Assembly (NCBI GenBank): GCA_003202005.1
Contig: QJJF01000004.1
Coordinates: 151,561 to 215,560 of the forward strand
DNA length: 64,000 nt
Source: Williamsia faeni
GTDB lineage: Bacteria; Actinomycetota; Actinomycetes; Mycobacteriales; Mycobacteriaceae
Direction of reading: 5' to 3'
The notes beneath the pieces are model-generated. The model was not told where the DNA came from, did not search any database, and was given only the letters and a program-made list of their open reading frames with translations. The first letter of the stretch is position 1, and every line of letters starts with the position of its first letter. Below, piece after piece: positions 26,976 to 37,465 of this stretch. The position numbers and the translations under genes are program-made.

Positions 26976-28028
26976 ATGACAGAGATTGACGATACGACGA
27001 GTGCGAAAGGGCCTATGAGCTCCTCGACGACTCAGCCAGATACCACCACCGGCGGTGGGCCGGCCGAACCACAAGGGTCTGAAATCAGGACCAACGGTTC
27101 GGCGATTCGATTGGGAGACAGGGTCTTCCGGACTCTGTCGGTCGGTTCCGGCATCTTCATCTCGGTGATCATCGGTTTGATCGCGCTGTTCCTGGTAGTC
27201 CAGGCGGTCCCCTCACTGCTCGAAAACGAAGAGAACTTCTTCACCTACTCCGGGCCGTGGTCCACCGATCCCGGCGATATGAAGTTCGGCATCCTGGGCC
27301 TGCTCTATGCGACCCTGGTCGTGTCTTTCATCGCCTTGGTCCTGGCGATGCCGATTGCGTTGGGTATCTCGATCTTCCTGACGGAATATGCCCCTAGACG
27401 GCTGGTCAGTCCGATCGCGTACACGATCGACCTGCTGGCCGCAGTGCCTTCGATCGTGTACGGCCTGTGGGGCATCCTGGTCCTCGGACCAGCGTTGGTG
27501 CCTGTCAACGAATGGTTGGTGGACAACCTCGGATTCATGCCGTTCTTCCAGGAACCGAGTCAGGTCAGCAACATGTCGACCGGTGGCACGATGCTCACCG
27601 CAGGCATCGTCCTGGCCGTGATGATCCTGCCGATCATCACGTCGGTGACCCGAGAGGTGTTCGTACAGACGCCGGTTGGCCACCGGGAGGCGGCGCTGGC
27701 ACTCGGTGCCACGAAGTTCGAGGTCGTTCGGGTGGCGGTCATCCCGTTCGGGTTCTCCGGCTACATCAGCGGGTCGATGCTCGGCCTGGGCCGCGCCCTC
27801 GGCGAAACGATGGCGCTGTTGCTCATCATCTCGACCGCGGGCCCGATTGACTTCAACCTCATGGAGAGCGGCGAAACCTTCGCGACCAAGATCGCCAACA
27901 ACGCCGCCGAGTTCGACTCACCGTCGAAGACCGGTGCATACATCTCCGCCGGCCTGGCGCTGTTCGTTCTGACCTTCATCGTGAACTCTGCGGCACGGGC
28001 CGTCATCAGCGGAAAGAAGGCCAAGTGA
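26976..28028 (+). CDS. pstC: Phosphate ABC permease PstC
   Basis: Inner-membrane permease of 350 residues with a hydrophilic Thr/Gly-rich N-terminus of about 45 residues, then six helices and the EAA-like loop EAALALGATKFEVVR. It also has the family segment GLGRALGETMALLLI. It follows pstS by 44 bp and pstA starts 1 bp after its stop. Confidence 0.94.
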   Translation: MTEIDDTTSAKGPMSSSTTQPDTTTGGGPAEPQGSEIRTNGSAIRLGDRVFRTLSVGSGIFISVIIGLIALFLVVQAVPSLLENEENFFTYSGPWSTDPGDMKFGILGLLYATLVVSFIALVLAMPIALGISIFLTEYAPRRLVSPIAYTIDLLAAVPSIVYGLWGILVLGPALVPVNEWLVDNLGFMPFFQEPSQVSNMSTGGTMLTAGIVLAVMILPIITSVTREVFVQTPVGHREAALALGATKFEVVRVAVIPFGFSGYISGSMLGLGRALGETMALLLIISTAGPIDFNLMESGETFATKIANNAAEFDSPSKTGAYISAGLALFVLTFIVNSAARAVISGKKAK

Positions 28029-28029
28029 C

Positions 28030-28923
28030 ATGACCACCCTCGACGCGAGTACTGCACCGGTCAAACGCACACCGTCGGGTTTCACCCCGGTCAAAAAGAG
28101 TCGCCAGGTCGGCGACAAGAGCGCCGCTGTACTGGTCACTGCTGCGGTTGTCATCGCCATGATTCCGCTGATCTGGCTCGTCTGGACCCTGGTGGCCCGA
28201 GGATTGGAAGCCATCCTCAGCGCGGAGTGGTGGACCAAGTCAGAGCTCCGGGGCGGTGCGCTCAACGCGATCATCGGAACACTGGAGCAGACCTTCCTGG
28301 CTGCAGTCATCGCTATTCCGATCGGCATCTTCGTCGCGATCTATCTGGTGGAGTACGGCAACGGCTCGCCTCTCGCCCGGATCACCACCTTCATGGTCGA
28401 CATCCTCTCGGGTGTTCCGTCGATCGTCGCAGCACTGTTCATCTACGCCGTCTGGCGCACCACGCTCGACCTGCCGCGGTCCGGCTTCGTGGTGTCGCTG
28501 GCGCTGGTGCTCCTGATGGCCCCGATCGTGATTCGTTCCACCGAGGAGATGCTCAAGATCGTCCCGCAGGATCTGCGCGAGGCCTCGTACGCACTCGGGG
28601 TGCCGAAGTGGAAGACGATCGCGAAGATCGTTCTGCCCACTGCACTGTCGGGCATCGTCACCGGCGTGATGCTGGCGATAGCGCGAGTGATGGGTGAATC
28701 TGCGCCGGTGCTCATCTTGGTCGGCTCGACGAAGGTGATCAACACCAATCCGTTTGAGGGAAACCAGCAGTCGCTGCCTCTGATGATGGTTCAGCAGTAC
28801 AACAACGGCCCCAGTGCACTCGACACGGTGTGGGGCGCCGCACTGACCCTCGTGATCCTGGTGGCGATCGTGTACTTCGGCGCCAAGCTCGTCTCCAAGT
28901 TGTTCTCGCCCAAGAAATTCTGA
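28030..28923 (+). CDS. pstA: Phosphate ABC permease PstA
   Basis: Second permease subunit of 297 residues. It shows the PstA landmarks GVPSIVAALFIY, the EAA loop LREASYALGVPKWKTI and ARVMGESAPVLILVGS. A hydrophilic lead of about 35 residues precedes the first helix. It sits between pstC and pstB on the same strand. Confidence 0.94.
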   Translation: MTTLDASTAPVKRTPSGFTPVKKSRQVGDKSAAVLVTAAVVIAMIPLIWLVWTLVARGLEAILSAEWWTKSELRGGALNAIIGTLEQTFLAAVIAIPIGIFVAIYLVEYGNGSPLARITTFMVDILSGVPSIVAALFIYAVWRTTLDLPRSGFVVSLALVLLMAPIVIRSTEEMLKIVPQDLREASYALGVPKWKTIAKIVLPTALSGIVTGVMLAIARVMGESAPVLILVGSTKVINTNPFEGNQQSLPLMMVQQYNNGPSALDTVWGAALTLVILVAIVYFGAKLVSKLFSPKKF

Positions 28924-28987
28924 CGAACACTGAAGCGACACCCAACCCCCGACGTCACCAGCTCGTAGCGAACGAAAGAACAGATCC

Positions 28988-29764
<777 letters not shown>

Positions 29765-29827
29765 TCCGAACGGCTGCCGTCCGGCCCGAGCCGGAACATC
29801 GCCGCCGTCATAAGCGATGATGGGGGA

Positions 29828-31210
29828 GTGACGGTCAAACATCCGGTCAGCGTGCTGCCTGGCCGTGGCATCGCGCTCCGGCGCGGGCCCTCGTTGCTCC
29901 TCATCGCTGCCGATCCGATGAAAACCAGTGCGACACTCACCGATCTCGCGCGGATCGCCACCGAGCCGCTGGGGGAGTCCAGGGCAGAAGGTTCGCGGAT
30001 GCGTTCGCTGACGAAGTGGCTGCTGGCCAACGAGGACAGCAGCCCCGACTTCGCGGTCATCTCGACCGATCAGCACGGTGGGCTCGAGGTATTTCTCTAC
30101 GGCGGTGCTACCGCCCGGATGTATGTCACCGAACTCGCATCGCCAGAGGTGGTGCGCGGTGCCGACTCCGGGTTCCTGGTCCAGCGCAGCTATCCCAGCA
30201 GCCTCTACGCGATCGCGGTCACGATCGACGAGACGGACCCGCTCGCCGGCGGACCGATCGGTGCCGCCGGGATTGCGCCGTCGCACATCTTCTCCCTGGA
30301 GAAGGGCGCTGCCCCGGGCGCCGGGATGATCCTGTGGCCGTCGGCGTCGCCATCGACAGATAGTGCGGTGTACGTGATTCCGGCGACCTCGCCGGTGGTC
30401 GATGCGGCCGACTCGACGCCTCTGATGGTCGGCGCCACCGGTAGCGATGCCGAAACACGTTTGGTACCACCGATTTTGTCTGTTCGCCTCGACGATCTGG
30501 ATGAGGCCACGCAGAGTACCCGCAGCCCACTGCCCATTGTCGGCGGTCCGCGCAAACCCGGGAAGCTGCGGCAGGGTGTCGCCGAACCGACGCTGGTTCC
30601 GCCGCAGGATGTGCTGGACGACGCGCTGTCTTCGGCCCCGACTGACGTCGCCAATCGTCCCGTCAAAGTCGGCAGCTCGAGAGTGTCGGCTCGTGATCAG
30701 AAGGTTCAGATCCACGGATTGCTCTGTGCCAACGGACATATCAACGATCCGAGATTGCCGTTGTGTACCCGCTGCGGTATCCGGATCGACCGGCGTACCG
30801 GCGCGTTGGTGCAGGGTCCACGTCCGCCCCTGGGTTTGCTGGTGATCGATGACGGCTCCACGTACGTTGTCGCCGGTGACCTGTTGATCGGCCGCGACCC
30901 CGAGCCGATGGTTGCCGGGCGCGGCGGCGTGGCCGCCGAGGGAATCGGACCGTTGGACCCGATCCGGATCAATGACACGTCCGGATCCATGTCGCGGGCG
31001 CATTGTGAACTGCGCCTTGTTGATTGGGAGGTCCGGGTGATCGATACGGGCTCCGTGAACGGCACGTATGTCAGGTACCCGCGAGCGCCGGGCTGGATCA
31101 CGCTGCGGCGTGGGCAGGAAGCTGTGCTCTACCCGGGTTCGCAGTTGCAGGTTGGCAGTCGATCGCTGCTGTTCGAGTCTCCACACGGGAGGGTGAGCGA
31201 TGTTCGTTGA
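29828..31210 (+). CDS. FHA-domain protein with zinc ribbon, pst-linked
   Basis: A 460-residue soluble protein. The N-terminal ~250 residues match no family that I recognise. A zinc-ribbon-like segment follows near residue 297 (LCANGHINDPRLPLCTRCG). The C-terminal FHA domain (~355-455) has the phosphothreonine-binding residues in LLIGRDP, MSRAHCEL and SVNGTYV. It probably reads Thr phosphorylation. Its end overlaps the next kinase-like gene by 11 bp, so the two likely work together. It sits between pstB and phoU, where M. tuberculosis has no such gene. Confidence 0.75.
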   Translation: MTVKHPVSVLPGRGIALRRGPSLLLIAADPMKTSATLTDLARIATEPLGESRAEGSRMRSLTKWLLANEDSSPDFAVISTDQHGGLEVFLYGGATARMYVTELASPEVVRGADSGFLVQRSYPSSLYAIAVTIDETDPLAGGPIGAAGIAPSHIFSLEKGAAPGAGMILWPSASPSTDSAVYVIPATSPVVDAADSTPLMVGATGSDAETRLVPPILSVRLDDLDEATQSTRSPLPIVGGPRKPGKLRQGVAEPTLVPPQDVLDDALSSAPTDVANRPVKVGSSRVSARDQKVQIHGLLCANGHINDPRLPLCTRCGIRIDRRTGALVQGPRPPLGLLVIDDGSTYVVAGDLLIGRDPEPMVAGRGGVAAEGIGPLDPIRINDTSGSMSRAHCELRLVDWEVRVIDTGSVNGTYVRYPRAPGWITLRRGQEAVLYPGSQLQVGSRSLLFESPHGRVSDVR

Positions 31211-32057
31211 TTCGCCGTCGGGATCGGATGCCCGCAGATCGCCCGCAGCGGTAGCCGATTACCGGATCATTCGTGCGCTCGGTGCGGGCAGTCACGGGGT
31301 GTGCTACCTCGCCCAGGCGCCGGCCCGGCTGTCACTCGACGTCGAACATGTTGCCCTGAAAGTCTTTTCGAACCCGGTGGGCGAGGATGCATTTCATCGC
31401 GGTGTCCGTGAACTCCGGACATTCTCCGAAGTGCGCTCGCGGTATCTGCTCGGGTTGATCGAGGTGGCGCTGGGTGATCAGTTCATGTATTCGATGGACT
31501 ACATCCCGGGGGGATCGATGGCGGCACCGGCCATGCCTCTGCAACGCGACCAGGCCCTGGCTGTGCTCGAAGGCGCCGCGCGTGGCGCACACGACATGCA
31601 CGAAGCGGGCCTGGTTCACGGCGACATCAAACCTGCCAACGTGATGATCGGCGGAGACGGCGACGGTCCGACGGGAGTTCTCAGTGCGCTGGGCCTGGCG
31701 CGGGTGATCACAGCGGCGACCGCGGTCAGTGGCGTCGGATCATCGGCCACGCTGGAGTTCGCGGATCCCGATATGCTGGTTGGCCAAACACCGTCGCGGG
31801 CAACGGATCTCTGGGCGCTGGGGGCCACGATCCATCGAACGATGACCGGCGAAGGGCTCTACGGCGAGCTGCCGGACATGCAACCGCTGGTGGCGATCAG
31901 GACGGTGCAGTCGACCAAGCCGAAGCTCAGTGCGGCACTCTCGCCTGCTGAACGGGATCTGGTGTCGGAATGCCTTGCGCCGCACAGCGATCGGTTCCGT
32001 ACCGCGGCCGAGCTCGCCGATCGAATCGCCGAGATCAGGGCCGCGGACGGTCGCTGA
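31200..32057 (+). CDS. Ser/Thr kinase-like protein lacking the DFG aspartate (possible pseudokinase)
   Basis: A cytosolic kinase fold of 285 residues with no membrane segment. Present are the Gly loop LGAGSHGVCYLA, the ATP lysine in VALKVF and the catalytic loop HGDIKPANVM (Asp, Lys and Asn kept). The metal-binding DFG is replaced by ALG (VLSALGLARV) and the APE by ADP. The Asp of subdomain IX remains (RATDLWALG). It may be catalytically weak or a scaffold. It is translationally coupled to the FHA gene and convergent with phoU. Confidence 0.78.
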   Translation: MFVDSPSGSDARRSPAAVADYRIIRALGAGSHGVCYLAQAPARLSLDVEHVALKVFSNPVGEDAFHRGVRELRTFSEVRSRYLLGLIEVALGDQFMYSMDYIPGGSMAAPAMPLQRDQALAVLEGAARGAHDMHEAGLVHGDIKPANVMIGGDGDGPTGVLSALGLARVITAATAVSGVGSSATLEFADPDMLVGQTPSRATDLWALGATIHRTMTGEGLYGELPDMQPLVAIRTVQSTKPKLSAALSPAERDLVSECLAPHSDRFRTAAELADRIAEIRAADGR

Positions 32058-32076
32058 ACGGGTAGGTGCTTGGACG

Positions 32077-32736
32077 TCAGACTTCTGTGAATTGTTCCGG
32101 GGTCTGCCCGGTGGCCTGGAAGACCACCCGCCGGCCGATGAGCACGGCGTGATCCGAGAAGCGCTCGTAGTAGCGGCCGAGGAGCGTGACATCGACTGCG
32201 GCGGCAACGCCGTGCTTCCATTCGCGATCCATCAGGACGGTGAACAGGTGGCGGTGCAGATCATCGAGCGCGTCGTCGTCGTCCTGGAGCTTCAGCGCGT
32301 CTTCCGGGTTCTGGGTGTTGAGAACCTCACGCGCGTTGGTGGCCATGGTGACGGCCAGTCGACCCATCTCGGCGAAGTAGCCGTTGACCTCTTCCGGGAG
32401 TGCCTTGGCCGGGTGCCGGCGACGTGCGATCTTCGCGACATGAAGCGCCAACGCGCCCATCCGCTCGATGTCGGCGACGATCTGAAATCCGCTGACGATC
32501 GCCCGCAGATCGCCGGCGACCGGCGCCTGTAGGGCGAGCAACGCAAAAGCGCGTTCTTCGGCCCTGGTCGACAGGACCGTGAGCTGTTCGTGGGCGCCGA
32601 TGACCTCCTCGGCCACGGTCAGATCTGCCTGAAGCAAGGCCTGGGTGGAACGCTCCATCGCGGTCCCCGCCAGCTCACACATCTGTCCCAGAACTGCATT
32701 CAGTTCTGCCATCTGCTCAATGTACGCACTACGCAT
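32077..32736 (-). CDS. phoU: PhoU phosphate-signalling regulator (PhoY-like)
   Basis: An all-helical protein of 219 residues with two PhoU repeats. Each carries an acidic metal-binding cluster of the E/DxxxD type ([16 protein letters not shown] and [14 protein letters not shown]). PhoU links Pst activity to the phosphate sensor kinase. The ATG at 32736 has TACGGT 6 bp upstream and appears leaderless. The gene corresponds to Rv0821c (phoY2). It is convergent with the kinase-like gene. Confidence 0.93.
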   Translation of the reverse strand: MRSAYIEQMAELNAVLGQMCELAGTAMERSTQALLQADLTVAEEVIGAHEQLTVLSTRAEERAFALLALQAPVAGDLRAIVSGFQIVADIERMGALALHVAKIARRRHPAKALPEEVNGYFAEMGRLAVTMATNAREVLNTQNPEDALKLQDDDDALDDLHRHLFTVLMDREWKHGVAAAVDVTLLGRYYERFSDHAVLIGRRVVFQATGQTPEQFTEV

Positions 32737-32829
32737 AAGCCCACCGTACTGCCATCGAAGGGGCAAATGGTTGTCACGTGGTGAACTGCAAATGAACGCC
32801 AGCCATTCAATCGGGCTCGACAACCCCGG

Positions 32830-34980
32830 TCACGCGCAGGTGGTGTCGCCGGCGTTGGTGACGGTGAGGTCGTTGGGGAGCTCGTCAGGATTGGAATCCC
32901 GTGGCAACTCGCGGACGCTGACCTGCGAACCTTCAGGCGGAACTTCGCCCAGGGTGCCGGAGAAATCACTGCCCACAATGACCTCGACACCCGAGCTGAC
33001 CGTGGAATCCGCCTGGATCGTGGCGCCGGGGAACATATGTGCCACAGTGGCCGCGGCCTCCTGTTGGCCGGGACCGTACCGGACCACCGTGTCGGTCCGG
33101 TTTTCCGAGGCGTCGGCGACGCCGTTGATCTCGAAGCCGTGGCCGGCCAGTTCGTTGGCGGCATCGGCGGCGACACCGCCGACGCCGGTGCCGTTGAGGA
33201 CCCGCAACGAGATCGAGTACGGCGACAGTGCGGCGACGGTGACCTGTTCGGGCTTGGGCGCGGTTGTTGCTGTGGTGCTCGGCGTCGTGGTGCCCGGTTT
33301 GGGGGCTTCGGTCTTCTCGCCGGGCAACGGCATGTCGTTGATGATCGCGTCGAAGATCGCGTTGATGTCATCGAGCCGGGGGATCTCGTTGCCGGAACCG
33401 TCTTCGGCCGTGCCGGAGGTGGGCACCGTCAGGAATGTCACGCGACCGGCGTCGAGTCCCTGCATCGATTGGCCCAGCTGCAACAGGTCGTCGGTGTTGA
33501 CCTGGTCGACGTAGCTGTACTTGATGAAGGTGTCGATGATGCCGTTCAGGGTGGCCGGATTGGTCAGGACCTGGCTCGACAGTGCCCCGCGCAGCAGCGA
33601 GGACATGAACAACTGCTGACGCTTGATACGCCCGTAGTCGCCGTTCCCCTCAGTCTCGATGTTGCGGGCACGCACGTAGTCGAGGGCCTTGGAACCCTTG
33701 AGTGTTTTCTTGCCCGGCTTGGCGAGGATGGTCCCGAGTTCGTAGTCCTCCAGCGGCGTTGTCGAACAGACCTCGACACCGCCGATCTTGTTGACCACCT
33801 GCTCGAATCCGTAGAAATCCATCGCGATGAAGTGGTTGATGTTCAGGCCGCTCATCGTGGTGAGCGTTTCGACCAGACACTTAGGACCGCCGACGCCGTA
33901 GACACTATTGAGTTTCACCTGGGTTTCGGAGGGAACCACGTCAGTGGTGTATTGGCCGTCGTCGTTGTTCCAGCCGGCGCATTCGGGTCGGTCGACCTGT
34001 AGGTCACGGGGGAAGGACACCGCGACAACGCGGCTGCGGTCTGCTGGGATGTTCACCAAGAGCACGGTGTCCGAGCGGGCGCTGCCCTCGAACTCCGTGG
34101 CGTCGCCTGCCCCGACCGTACCGTTCTGTCCGGATCGGGTATCGGTACCGACGATCAGATAGGTCTCGTCACCGGTCTGCAGCTGTTTGTCGCGAATCTC
34201 TTCGTTGTCGGGGTTCACCGCCTCGACGGTGTTCCAGTTGCTGTCCTTGACCTTCTGATAGCCCCAGACCGCGCCCGTGCCAAGCAGCGCCAACACGCAG
34301 GCCAGGGCGATGAGGATCCGTCCACCGATGGTGGCGCGGTGCAACATCTGTTTGTGGTCGCGCTCCTTGGCAGGTGCGGCGTGCTTGCGGCGTGATCCGG
34401 TGTCTGAGCCCGGGGTGACCGAACGCGGCGACCGGGTGGCGTCACCGTTGTCGGACAAGTCCGGGATCGGCGCCGGTGCCTTGACGGCGGGGATGTACTC
34501 GGTGACCGCGGGGGTGGCGGGGATGACCTCGGTCTTGGCGTCGTCGGCCGTGACCGGGGGCTCGCCGGCACCGATGATCTGCTCGGTCGGCGCTTCGGCG
34601 GGGCCCACGCGGCGGGGTCGCCGGAACGTGAGTGCCGGCGTCGGAGCCGGGGGTGGTGGTGTCGGAGCCGGGGGAGAAGTCGGAGACTGCGTCGGCGGAG
34701 ACTGAGGAGGAATGTTCGGCGGCGCGGCGTGTTGGGCCCGCGGGCTCGGGGGCGGAGTGTTCGACGTGGTCGCTTCGCCTGCATCCGGGGTGTCGTCGGA
34801 GCCGGCCGCTGCATTCATCCGATTCAGCAGCTCGCGCACGGTCACCCGATTGCGGTCGCCCTCTGTCAGCTCGCGGCTGGTCGGCTCCCGCAGCACCTCG
34901 TCTGAGGGCGCGCCGAGCCGGCGGCGAATCTCATCGCGGCGTTCCTCGGACGTGCGTGCCCGGAGTTCGTCGTCGCTCAC
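32830..34980 (-). CDS. LytR-CpsA-Psr (LCP) family cell-wall ligase
   Basis: A 716-residue envelope enzyme (Rv0822c position). It has a cytosolic N-terminal region of about 220 residues with a Pro-rich stretch, one membrane helix near 222-242 (ILIALACVLALLGTGAVWG), the LCP domain with the Asp/Arg motifs GTDTRSG, ARSDTVLLVNI and FPRDLQ, and a C-terminal LytR_C domain (ISLRVLNGTGVGG). LCP enzymes transfer polymers such as arabinogalactan onto peptidoglycan. Confidence 0.9.
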   Translation of the reverse strand: MSDDELRARTSEERRDEIRRRLGAPSDEVLREPTSRELTEGDRNRVTVRELLNRMNAAAGSDDTPDAGEATTSNTPPPSPRAQHAAPPNIPPQSPPTQSPTSPPAPTPPPPAPTPALTFRRPRRVGPAEAPTEQIIGAGEPPVTADDAKTEVIPATPAVTEYIPAVKAPAPIPDLSDNGDATRSPRSVTPGSDTGSRRKHAAPAKERDHKQMLHRATIGGRILIALACVLALLGTGAVWGYQKVKDSNWNTVEAVNPDNEEIRDKQLQTGDETYLIVGTDTRSGQNGTVGAGDATEFEGSARSDTVLLVNIPADRSRVVAVSFPRDLQVDRPECAGWNNDDGQYTTDVVPSETQVKLNSVYGVGGPKCLVETLTTMSGLNINHFIAMDFYGFEQVVNKIGGVEVCSTTPLEDYELGTILAKPGKKTLKGSKALDYVRARNIETEGNGDYGRIKRQQLFMSSLLRGALSSQVLTNPATLNGIIDTFIKYSYVDQVNTDDLLQLGQSMQGLDAGRVTFLTVPTSGTAEDGSGNEIPRLDDINAIFDAIINDMPLPGEKTEAPKPGTTTPSTTATTAPKPEQVTVAALSPYSISLRVLNGTGVGGVAADAANELAGHGFEINGVADASENRTDTVVRYGPGQQEAAATVAHMFPGATIQADSTVSSGVEVIVGSDFSGTLGEVPPEGSQVSVRELPRDSNPDELPNDLTVTNAGDTTCA

Positions 34981-35177
34981 TCATGTTCCTTCAGCCTTCT
35001 GGGCGCCGGGCTGTATTTCAGGCCCGGCTGAAACACTCAGCGGGCACGGCGCCGTCTCGATGATACTGACGAAAACAGGCGCATTTCCCGTGGATGGGCT
35101 GTGAAGGTGCATAGCGCCGGTCAATACGACAGCGTGAACCGGCAGTTTACGAAAGATACTGCCATGTCCGGGCGGAT

Positions 35178-36278
35178 TCAGCCGCCTGAATGCATGACCT
35201 CGGCGCCGTCGGGAACGGCTTCGTCGTCGGGGTCGTCGAGCCAGCCCTCGGGGAGTGCCACGGCCGACGGTGAGCCCTGGCGGCCACGCGGACCGTGCGC
35301 GTCATCAGGGAACGGCACGTCAGCGGGCAATTGGCCCACGAGGTCGGCCAGTTGCCCGACAGTTTCCACCAAGGCCATCTCACGCCGCAGTTCCGAACCG
35401 ACAGGGAAACCGCGGAGATACCAGGCGACGTGTTTGCGGATTTCCCGCATTCCCTTGAACTCGCCGTGATGGTCCGCGAGAAGTTGTCCGTGCCGGATAA
35501 TGATCTGCGCCACTTCTCCGAGATTTGGTGCCAGGGGTGCCGGAGTTCCGTTCAATTCGGCACTCAATTCGGCGAAGAGCCACGGCCTGCCCAGGCAGCC
35601 TCGTCCGATGACCACGCCGTCGCATCCGGTTTCGTACATCATCCGGGTGGCGTCGCCGGGTTCGAAGATGTCGCCGTTGCCGAGGACCGGAACATCGGTG
35701 ACGTGTTCCTTGAGGCGGGCGATCTGATTCCAGTCGGCACTGCCGGAGTAGCGCTGTGACGCGGTACGCGCATGCAGCGCAACAGCTTTCGCACCCTCGG
35801 CGGCCGCGATTCGACCGGCGTCGAGATGCGTGTGATGGTCGTCGTCGATGCCGATCCGGAACTTCACGGTGACCGGGATGTCGGTGCCCTCGGTGGCGCG
35901 GACCGCTGCGGCGACGATGTTCGCGAACAGGCGGCGCTTGTACGGAATCGCCGAACCGCCACCTTTTCGGGTGACCTTGGGGACCGGGCAGCCGAAGTTC
36001 ATGTCGATGTGGTCGGCGAGATTCTCGTCGACGATCATCTTCGCGGCGGCATATGTGTACTCGGGATCAACCGTGTACAGCTGCATCGACCTGGGGTTTT
36101 CTTCCGGGCCGAACGTGGTCATGTGCATGGTGACCGGATGCCGCTCGACCAGCGCGCGAGCGGTCACCATCTCACAGACGTAGAGCCCGGCGACGGTGCC
36201 CGTGCGGGCGAGCTCGAGTTCGCGGCAGAGCGTGCGGAAGGCAACATTGGTCACCCCGGCCATGGGGGCCAGGACCAC
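35178..36278 (-). CDS. dus: tRNA-dihydrouridine synthase (DusB-like), start unresolved
   Basis: FMN enzyme that reduces uridine in tRNA D-loops. Visible are LAPMAGVTN, the catalytic-Cys region MNFGCPVPKVTRKGGGSA, TVKFRIGIDDDH, HARTASQRYSG and GNGDIF. From the GTG at 36278 it has 366 residues but lacks about 10-12 N-terminal residues found in relatives. The frame continues upstream (LKIGSIELSSP) into a 36-bp tandem repeat with no ATG, GTG or TTG. A CTG at 36311 is a possible start. Rv0823c counterpart. Confidence 0.88.
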   Translation of the reverse strand: MVLAPMAGVTNVAFRTLCRELELARTGTVAGLYVCEMVTARALVERHPVTMHMTTFGPEENPRSMQLYTVDPEYTYAAAKMIVDENLADHIDMNFGCPVPKVTRKGGGSAIPYKRRLFANIVAAAVRATEGTDIPVTVKFRIGIDDDHHTHLDAGRIAAAEGAKAVALHARTASQRYSGSADWNQIARLKEHVTDVPVLGNGDIFEPGDATRMMYETGCDGVVIGRGCLGRPWLFAELSAELNGTPAPLAPNLGEVAQIIIRHGQLLADHHGEFKGMREIRKHVAWYLRGFPVGSELRREMALVETVGQLADLVGQLPADVPFPDDAHGPRGRQGSPSAVALPEGWLDDPDDEAVPDGAEVMHSGG

Positions 36279-36310
36279 CGGGCTGGACAGCTCGATGGAC
36301 CCGATCTTCA

Positions 36311-36414
36311 GAGACGAAGGCGAAGCCGGAGCTCGACCCGTCGCCGGAGACGAAGGCGAAGCCGGAGCTCGACCCGTCGCCGGAGACGAAGGCGAAGCCG
36401 GAGCTCGACCCGTC
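36311..36414. repeat. 36-bp tandem repeat (2.9 perfect copies) at the 5' end of dus
   Basis: Units start at 36311, 36347 and 36383, each beginning GAGACGAAGGCGAAGCCGGA; the third is cut after 32 bp. All copies are identical, which implies recent expansion. The unit is 12 codons, and in the dus frame it reads as repeated SPATGRAPASPS. It lies between the desA stop and the first clear dus codons. Confidence 0.92.
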
Positions 36415-36472
36415 TCGTGAGCCGGGGTCGTGGTTTTTGTCAGTAAGGCGGTCAGCGCAGCAGTTTTCTGTT

Positions 36473-37465
36473 TCAGGAGGCGGCAGCGGCTTTTTCGCGC
36501 TTGGCGGCTTCACGCGCCAGTGAGCGATCACGCATTTCCTCGAACTTGACGGTGTCGGCTTCGAGCTTCTCGAGGAACGCACCGAGATCTTCCCGAAGCT
36601 TCTCGCCCTCGGGGCCGAAGTCGTCGCGCTCGAAGATGCTCCACTTGCGCAGAACGGGCTGAACGACCTCTTCGAGGTGCTGACGCATGTCGTAGATGCC
36701 GTGCTTGGCCATCAGTACACCGTTGCGACGGAAGTTGGGCATTCCGGCGCCCGGCATCTGGAAGTTGGACACGATCTCGTAGACGGCCCTCATGGCCTGA
36801 TCGGGAACCAGGTCGAGCGCCGCCGCACAGATGTTGCGGTAGAAGACCATGTGCAGGTTCTCGTCAGCGGCGATGCGTTGCAGCATCCGGTCGGCGATCG
36901 GGTCGTTGCAGGCCTTGCCGGTGTTGCGGTGCGAGACGCGGGTGGCCAGTTCCTGGAAGGTCACGTACGCGACGGATCGCAGGATGCCGGCGGCCTCTTC
37001 GCCCAGTTCCTCGGCGCGGTCGCCGGCAGCGGCCAGCGGCGAGTAACCGTTGGTCATGTGGATCATGCGGGCCTCTTCGAGCGCCACGGGATCAACGCCG
37101 CGGGTGACGACGAGGTAGTCGCGCATCACGATGCCGTGACGGTTCTCTTCAGCGGTCCAACGGCCGACCCAGTGTCCCCAGGCGTCGTCCATCGAGAAGT
37201 TCTCGGCGATCTCGCGGTGGTAGGACGGGAGGTTGTCCTCGGTCAGCAAGTTGGTGACCATCGCCGCCTTGGCGACCTCGTCGAGCTGCGACTGCTCGGG
37301 ATCCCAGTCGACGCCACCGAGAGCGGCGAAGTTCTGGCCCTCGTCCCACGGCACATAGTCATGGGGATGCCAATCCCTGGTGGTGCGCAGGTGCCGGTTG
37401 ACGTTTTCTTCGGCCGCCGGTGACAGTTCCTTCAATAGCTCAAGTTGGGTCAACTCGCGTGCCAT
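36473..37465 (-). CDS. desA1: Ferritin-like acyl-ACP desaturase DesA1
   Basis: Soluble diiron desaturase of 330 residues that acts on acyl-ACP, in mycobacteria for mycolic-acid precursors. The iron-ligand motifs EENRHG (near residue 107) and DENLH (near 194) are present. The ATG at 37465 has GGAGGAAT upstream. It is the Rv0824c counterpart and precedes dus. Essential in mycobacteria, so this gene is likely a core function. Confidence 0.92.
   Translation of the reverse strand: MARELTQLELLKELSPAAEENVNRHLRTTRDWHPHDYVPWDEGQNFAALGGVDWDPEQSQLDEVAKAAMVTNLLTEDNLPSYHREIAENFSMDDAWGHWVGRWTAEENRHGIVMRDYLVVTRGVDPVALEEARMIHMTNGYSPLAAAGDRAEELGEEAAGILRSVAYVTFQELATRVSHRNTGKACNDPIADRMLQRIAADENLHMVFYRNICAAALDLVPDQAMRAVYEIVSNFQMPGAGMPNFRRNGVLMAKHGIYDMRQHLEEVVQPVLRKWSIFERDDFGPEGEKLREDLGAFLEKLEADTVKFEEMRDRSLAREAAKREKAAAAS

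Noticed and set aside
32592..33514. Rightward frames opposite phoU and the LCP gene
   Set aside because: They are low-complexity shadows of clear genes on the other strand.
36311..36414. Regularly spaced 36-bp repeats as a CRISPR array
   Set aside because: The copies are directly adjacent with no spacers and no cas genes are near; it is a simple tandem repeat.
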